From: Anaerolineae bacterium
GTDB lineage: Bacteria > Chloroflexota > Anaerolineae > Aggregatilineales > Phototrophicaceae
Assembly: GCA_022821805.1 (NCBI GenBank)
Contig: JAJECX010000016.1
Coordinates: forward strand, 16,317-80,316
Direction of reading: 5' to 3'
DNA: 64,000 nucleotides
Position 1 is the first letter of the stretch. Every line of letters begins with the position of its first letter. The notes under the pieces were generated by a model that was not told where the DNA came from, made no database searches, and saw only the letters and a program-made list of their open reading frames with translations. Shown here in pieces: positions 60,247-64,000 of the stretch. Both the position numbers and the translations under genes were made by a program.

Positions 60247-61170
60247 ATGGCTGAACATTATCTCGATGACAGCGTCACCCAACCCTTCTGGGATAACTCC
60301 GTAAGTCCACGGCTGACGATCGACCCGGGCGACACGGTTGTGATCGAATGCGCCGAACCGGTCGGTCAGGTCACACCCGCTTCCAGCGCCGACGATCTGG
60401 CGAATCTCGACTTCGACAAGATCCATGCCCTGACCGGGTCAATCTACATCAATGGCGCCGCCAGCGGCGACGCGCTCGAAGTGGAAATCCTCGATATGCG
60501 GCACAAGGGATGGGGCTGGACCGGGCATATCCCCGCCTTCGGCTTGCTGCAGGAAGACTTCGATTACGCCTATATTCATCATTGGGAATTGGACGGCGAC
60601 ACCTGCCGCTTCGGCGTCAATGACATCACGCTGCCCTTTGAGCCCTTCCCCGGTTGCGTCGGCGTTGCGCCTGCCGAACCCGGCCGCCTGGATACCATCC
60701 CGCCCCGCGTCAACGGGGGCAATGTTGATATTCGCGACTTGGTTGTCGGCTCGACCTTTTGGCTGCCGGTTTTGGCGGAAGGCGCTCTCTTCTCCACCGG
60801 CGACTGCCACAGCGCGCAGGGTCAGGGCGAGGTCAGCGGCACCGGCATCGAATCGCCCATGACCGTCACCATGCGCTTCAACGTCCGCAAAGATTTAAAT
60901 ATCCGCGAGTTGCAGATCCAGCGTCCCAGCCCGATGACGGCGGTCGACAGCGCCGGCTACCATATCACGACCGCGCATGGACCCGACCTGATGGAGAACG
61001 CCAAGAATTCCGTGCGTTATATGATTGAGTGGCTGGTGGCGAATCACGGCTTGAGCGAAAGCCAGGCTTACTGCATCTGCAGCACAGCAGGCGACTTGAA
61101 AATCGCCGAGATCGTCGATGTGCCCAACTGGATCGTCGCTTTTCACATGCCGTTGAGCATTTTCGGCTGA
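60247..61170 (+). CDS. Acetamidase/formamidase family amidase
   Basis: 307 residues; GAGG seven bases before the ATG. FmdA/AmdA features: PRLTIDPGDTVVIECAEPVGQV, TGSIYINGAASGDALEVEILDM, GWTGHIPAFGLL, PFPGCVGVAPAEPG, and GDCHSAQGQGEVSGTGIESPMTVTMRF, the most conserved stretch, whose His and Glu bind a metal. It hydrolyses small amides to acid and ammonia. Last gene of the plus-strand catabolic series, so release of ammonia from an imported amide is its likely part. Confidence 0.9.
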   Translation: MAEHYLDDSVTQPFWDNSVSPRLTIDPGDTVVIECAEPVGQVTPASSADDLANLDFDKIHALTGSIYINGAASGDALEVEILDMRHKGWGWTGHIPAFGLLQEDFDYAYIHHWELDGDTCRFGVNDITLPFEPFPGCVGVAPAEPGRLDTIPPRVNGGNVDIRDLVVGSTFWLPVLAEGALFSTGDCHSAQGQGEVSGTGIESPMTVTMRFNVRKDLNIRELQIQRPSPMTAVDSAGYHITTAHGPDLMENAKNSVRYMIEWLVANHGLSESQAYCICSTAGDLKIAEIVDVPNWIVAFHMPLSIFG

Positions 61171-61185
61171 AGCGGGGCGCGGCGC

Positions 61186-61680
61186 CTATTGCGGTGGCGG
61201 ATCGACAGAATCTGCGGCTGCGCTTAGCGCCGCTTCCAATTCCTGGATCTTCGCTTGAGCTTTGGCGAGCTTCTTCCGTATTTTCTTGCGCGCGAGCTTT
61301 TTCGCCTTCTTTCCCGCGAGCTTTCTAACCTGCTTGGGCAAGTCTTTCCGCGCTTGCTTTTTTGCCGCTTTCAGCGCCGCCCGCGTCTGCGTCAATTCCG
61401 ACTCAGCCTTTGCCAACTTGGCTTCTGTCTGCTTGTGGCTCGCTCGGAGACTCTTCATCGCCGATTCTTGGGAGCGCAGTTCGCTTTGAGCCGCTTCTAC
61501 TCGCTCACGCTCTTCCGCCAGGTCAGCTCGTCCGCGCTCTACCGTCTCCGCCAGCTGATGCAACTGCTCGCGCTCGCGCGCCAGCTTATTGCGCTCCCGC
61601 GTCAGCAAGCCCCGCGCTGTCGCCAGACGCTTCCGCTCCGCCTTCATTTCGGCCATGTTCATCGCAGATTGCTCGCTCAT
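61186..61680 (-). CDS. Coiled-coil basic protein, unknown
   Basis: 164 residues, almost all helix: MAEMKAERKRLATARGLLTRERNKLAREREQLHQL, heptad leucines through about residue 115, then a very basic run (RKLAGKKAKKLARKKIRKKLAKAQAK) near 115-145 and a short acidic-proline end. No membrane segment or signal peptide. Such proteins often bind DNA, RNA or the envelope as scaffolds. ATG at 61680; a TTGTTA-N17-TTAATT candidate promoter lies upstream. The gene converges with the amidase. The function is unknown. Confidence 0.65.
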   Translation of the reverse strand: MSEQSAMNMAEMKAERKRLATARGLLTRERNKLAREREQLHQLAETVERGRADLAEERERVEAAQSELRSQESAMKSLRASHKQTEAKLAKAESELTQTRAALKAAKKQARKDLPKQVRKLAGKKAKKLARKKIRKKLAKAQAKIQELEAALSAAADSVDPPPQ

Positions 61681-61703
61681 AAGCGCACCCGTCGCCGATG
61701 AAT

Positions 61704-61728
61704 TAACGGTTAGTTAATATTCTTAACA
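61704..61728. promoter_or_regulatory. Three alternating TTAAC/GTTAA half-sites with 10-bp spacing
   Basis: TTAAC at 61704-61708, GTTAA at 61714-61718, TTAAC at 61724-61728, each 10 bp apart, so all three lie on one face of the helix. They sit in the AT-rich gap between the divergent coiled-coil and LLM genes, just outside the coiled-coil start. The arrangement suggests binding of a dimeric or oligomeric regulator; no regulator gene is close by. Confidence 0.45.
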
Positions 61729-61815
61729 ATACCATAAAGTAGCCGCGAGGTCAAGCTGTTGCGCCCGTTCGGCATTGATCGCGCCGTCCCAGCCTCGCCC
61801 GCATTGGTCCGCGCT

Positions 61816-61824
61816 TGCTATAAT
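61816..61824 (+). promoter_or_regulatory. Extended -10 promoter for the LLM oxidoreductase
   Basis: TGCTATAAT is a perfect extended -10 (TGnTATAAT). It lies 40 bp upstream of the TTG at 61864 and downstream of an ATG-like start at 61759, which argues that the protein begins at the TTG. No good -35 is seen; an extended -10 can work without one. Confidence 0.5.
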
Positions 61825-61863
61825 CGTCGGCGGCAAAGGGATTATAGCGAAAGACTGCCGCAT

Positions 61864-62883
61864 TTGACGAATCGCGAACTGAGCATCGCTTTTCAAACGG
61901 ACAAGCGCGCAAGTGATTACGTTGATCTGGCGAAGTTGGTTAATCAATACGCCTTTGACGCGGTGACCGTCTATTGCGACGCGCCGTACCATCCCAGCTA
62001 TGGACCGCTCCTGCTAATGGCGCCCCATATCGAGCGGGCGCGCCTTGGTCCAGCGGGCATTCCGCCATCGCGCATGCACCCGCTAGATATCGCCGCCCAG
62101 ACCGCGCTGCTGGCCGATTTGGCGGCGGGGGGCGTCTACATCGGGCTCGTGCGCGGCGGCTGGCTGGCGGACCATGGCATCAGCGAACTCGATCCGCCCC
62201 TCACGGCGATACGCGAGTCAATCGATATCATCCGGTCGCTGCTGGCGGGCGGGTCGGCGCGTTATGACGGGCGCGTCTTCCACATCGGCAAACACGTACG
62301 CGCGCCCTATCCACTGCCATCGGACGAGATTCCGCTGCAGATTGGCACCTGGGGGAAAAAGCTCGCGGCTTTGGCAGGTGAAGTCGCCGATGAAGTGAAG
62401 GTCGGCGGCTCGGCAAACGCCGATATGGTCCCGCTTATCGCCGACTATATCGCCGCCGGAGAAGCGAAGGTCGGGCGGCAAAGCGGCACGGTTAAGATCG
62501 TCATCGGCGCGGTTTCGGTCGTCGATGACGATCGCGAGGCGGCGCGCTGGGTTGCGCGAAAAGCAGTTTCGCTTTATATGCCGATCGTCTCCAAGCTCGA
62601 TCCTACCTTGTCTATTGATCCGGAGCTGATGCGCCAAGTGGAAGGCCGCGTCAACGCGGGCGACAACGAGGCGGCGGCGCGGCTCATCCCTGACGATATC
62701 CTCGATCGTTTTATATTCGCTGGCGCGCCCGCTGACATCATCGAGTACTGCGCCCGCCTTTACGATGCCGGCGCCCACCGCGTTGAGTTGGGCACGCCGC
62801 ACGGCGCGGTCGAAGCCGCCACTGGCATCCGCCTCATCGGCGAACAAGTCATTCCGGCGCTAAAAGAATACTTGTCGCCTTAA
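61864..62883 (+). CDS. LLM-class flavin-dependent oxidoreductase, probably F420 or FMN type
   Basis: 339 residues from TTG 61864, chosen because the promoter at 61816 lies inside any longer frame. LSIAFQTDKRASDYVDLAKLVNQYAFDAVTVYCDAPYHPSYGPLLLMAPHIERARLGPAG is the family's barrel start; it continues with PSRMHPLDIAAQTALLADLAAGGVYIGLVRGGW and IPLQIGTWGKKLAALAGEVADEVKVGG, as in methylene-H4MPT-reductase-like members. About 35% of the order matches the LLM gene at 45827, though not one-for-one. A lone gene followed by the IS. Substrate and cofactor are not readable. Confidence 0.82.
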   Translation: MTNRELSIAFQTDKRASDYVDLAKLVNQYAFDAVTVYCDAPYHPSYGPLLLMAPHIERARLGPAGIPPSRMHPLDIAAQTALLADLAAGGVYIGLVRGGWLADHGISELDPPLTAIRESIDIIRSLLAGGSARYDGRVFHIGKHVRAPYPLPSDEIPLQIGTWGKKLAALAGEVADEVKVGGSANADMVPLIADYIAAGEAKVGRQSGTVKIVIGAVSVVDDDREAARWVARKAVSLYMPIVSKLDPTLSIDPELMRQVEGRVNAGDNEAAARLIPDDILDRFIFAGAPADIIEYCARLYDAGAHRVELGTPHGAVEAATGIRLIGEQVIPALKEYLSP

Positions 62884-62969
62884 GACAAGCGGCAGACGCG
62901 GACGACACAATGGCTCGCCCATACAGTTCCTTTTGGCGCGTGTCCGGCAACGCAGGAGAGTGGTGAAAT

Positions 62970-63470
62970 TCAAGGATTTATGAATTGCATAGGGAAAGCC
63001 TTGTACTTGGGATACTGCTGAAGATATAACTGCCACCGATTCCAGGCATAGACAACAAGTTTCACGGTCCGTTGAAGCGCCTCAGCGCAACGAGAAAAGC
63101 AACGAGAACGCCGATGCAAGCGCGCTAGATAATGACGCAACTCCGCATTCATACCCTCTATTCGATAGGTTTCGCTCTTATGCGGCATCGGAGTATGCTT
63201 TCCGGGGTAATAGTTCAACTCCTTGTACGAAGCCATCAGATCACTGTAGTGCCAATGCGCTTGAGGGCTTTGATCCACCAACTCCTGCAATGTGGCTTCG
63301 TCCCGCTTTTGGCTCACGACAAAGCTAACAATGCAACTGCTGGCTCGCTCAACGAAAGTGCTTATGTACCATCTGTTTTTTTCGCCCAACAAAGGTATGC
63401 AACTCATCCATTTCAACGATATGCAGCGGAGTTTCTTGCGGAGTTGGGGCAGGCGCCAGTTGATCGGCAT
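62970..63470 (-). pseudogene. IS1-like transposase catalytic part (InsB frame)
   Basis: The DDE catalytic region in the frame that continues from A7 at 63382-63376: GEKNRWYISTFVERASSCIVSFVV, HWHYSDLMASYKELNYYPGKH (second D), and TYRIEGMNAELRHYLARLHRRSRCFSRCAEALQRTVKL, which matches the InsB [26 protein letters not shown] block (catalytic E). The first D is in the overlapping InsA frame (EMDELHTFVG). Reading through needs a +1 (or -2) shift at AAAAAAAC. It could be programmed, or the gene could be inactive; marked as pseudogene for lack of proof. Confidence 0.72.
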
Positions 63471-63714
63471 GAGCCTTGCCCCAGTTCATCACGGTGACAT
63501 GATGAACGCCCAAATGACGCGCTATCCAGCGATAACTGGCGCCATCAACATACCAGCGCAAAGCTTGCCCTCGCATGTCAGCGCCCTCGAGACGCGCCAA
63601 CTGTGGAGTATAACGACGCTTGCAGATGTTACAACGATAACGCTGGCTGCCAGAACGATTGAAGCCGGCTTTGACTTGCTTTTGTGTATCTTGACAGTCG
63701 GGGCAAGTATTCAT
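63349..63714 (-). CDS. IS1-like InsA protein (zinc finger and HTH)
   Basis: 121 residues: CPDCQDTQKQVKAGFNRSGSQRYRCNICKRRYTP is a CxxC...CxxC zinc finger, followed by a helix-turn-helix GASYRWIARHLGVHHVTVMNWGKAHAD and the first part of the transposase, VEMDELHTFVGRKKQ. In IS1 the InsA product binds the ends and represses; the frame-shifted InsAB' is the transposase. ATG 63714. The tail after A7 (QMVHKHFR) is specific to this frame. Confidence 0.75.
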   Translation of the reverse strand: MNTCPDCQDTQKQVKAGFNRSGSQRYRCNICKRRYTPQLARLEGADMRGQALRWYVDGASYRWIARHLGVHHVTVMNWGKAHADQLAPAPTPQETPLHIVEMDELHTFVGRKKQMVHKHFR

Positions 63715-63867
63715 AACCCCAGTCTATCATAACCGCCTATTCACCACTCCCTTTTGATTACAGAGCTTGCCCGAATTTCCCTTCTGCGTTGCCCTGCCTT
63801 CCGCGCTACCATCCACCTTATGCCAACGACAGCCATTTGATGCGCTTGCCCTGTCACGGGGGGTTAT

Positions 63868-64000
63868 ATGTCTCGCAAAATTGCATTTATCTCATTCCTT
63901 ATCGCTTTCTTGCTCTCATCCCTAGCCCTTGCCCAAGGCCCACTTGACCCGGTTACGAGTATCCGTTTGTCCACGCCAAAGATACTCAGCGTCGACCGCG
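63868..64000 (+). CDS. Secreted protein, N-terminal fragment
   Basis: 44 codons running off the right edge from ATG 63868, with a G-run (GGGGGG) upstream. It starts MSRKIAFISFLIAFLLSSLA and continues LAQGPLDPVTSIRLSTPKILS, a signal peptide with probable cleavage after ALA. The rest of the gene is missing, so family and function cannot be told. The stretch 63751-63867 between the IS and this gene shows nothing else. Confidence 0.6.
   Translation, partial: MSRKIAFISFLIAFLLSSLALAQGPLDPVTSIRLSTPKILSVDR

Larger units (their letters stand above)
62957..63750 (-). mobile_element. IS1-family-like insertion sequence
   Basis: Inverted ends: GAGTGGTGAA at 62958-62967 and its exact complement TTCACCACTC at 63740-63749, about 790 bp apart. 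Inside, on the minus strand, is a zinc-finger/HTH protein and an InsB-type transposase in another frame. Size and organisation fit IS1. No direct target repeat is evident just outside. The exact outer bases are uncertain by a few bp. Confidence 0.78.

Noticed and set aside
60247..60623. Short ORFs inside the acetamidase gene (for example 60348-60623)
   Set aside because: Out-of-frame shadows of a well-supported amidase frame.
1..64000. tRNA, rRNA or CRISPR array anywhere in the window
   Set aside because: No cloverleaf, 16S/23S core motif or regularly spaced identical repeat was noticed; a covariance search would be needed to exclude a tRNA in the intergenic gaps.

Overview
The window is GC-rich bacterial chromosome without rRNA, tRNA, CRISPR or phage genes. 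The mix of genes fits a heterotrophic environmental bacterium and would suit Chloroflexota: three family-5 peptide/opine-type ABC importers, one sugar ABC importer, many Gfo/Idh/MocA and SDR dehydrogenases, LLM flavin oxidoreductases, GH127, DUF4438, and secreted SH3/LysM proteins. The taxonomic call is inference; no marker gene is present.

Layout. (1) 1-2.1 kb: start of a dipeptide-type importer (substrate-binding gene plus the first codons of its permease). (2) 2.2-3.3 kb: a double SnoaL-like protein. (3) 3.4-11.1 kb: a type I restriction-modification operon, hsdM-hsdS-OLD nuclease-hsdR, minus strand. (4) 11-20 kb: YjhG/YagF-type sugar-acid dehydratase, SDR, SulP transporter with STAS and cyclic-nucleotide-type domains, and two Gfo/Idh/MocA oxidoreductases. 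(5) 18.2-25.7 kb: a complete Dpp/Opp importer (binding protein, two permeases, two ATPases) ending in an oxidoreductase. (6) 26-30.7 kb: amidohydrolase, Rieske protein and oxidoreductase in one operon, then a TIM-barrel isomerase and an epimerase. (7) 30.7-40.8 kb: three copies of a two-gene cassette (about 140-aa DUF6941-like protein plus a 52-63-aa charged protein). One copy lies between the two halves of a TM287/TM288-like heterodimeric ABC exporter. The same stretch holds a secreted beta-helix/LysM protein with a C15 tract at its start, and a GH127 glycosidase. (8) 40.9-44.2 kb: sugar ABC importer. (9) 44.5-49.7 kb: D-amino-acid-oxidase/Rid/LLM operon, a secreted Cys-repeat SH3 protein, and a 2-hydroxyacid dehydrogenase. 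(10) 50-61.2 kb: a plus-strand catabolic series (two DUF4438 proteins, epimerase-like VOC protein, Ldh-type dehydrogenase, a lysine-less truncated aminotransferase followed by an intact one, a third importer, SDR, acetamidase/formamidase). (11) 61.2-64 kb: coiled-coil protein, LLM oxidoreductase, an IS1-like element with a broken or recoded transposase, and the start of a secreted protein.

The genes mostly describe uptake of small amino-acid, peptide or sugar compounds followed by oxidation, dehydration, deamination and deamidation. Recurring non-coding structure stands out. All four binding-protein/permease junctions carry an inverted repeat. A GC-rich hairpin repeat family (about 90 bp at full length) occurs at four sites, and a second palindromic GGCGAG/CTCGCC family is scattered between genes. 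The least explained items are the triplicated DUF6941-like cassette, the lysine-less aminotransferase translationally coupled to an intact one, and the C15 tract.
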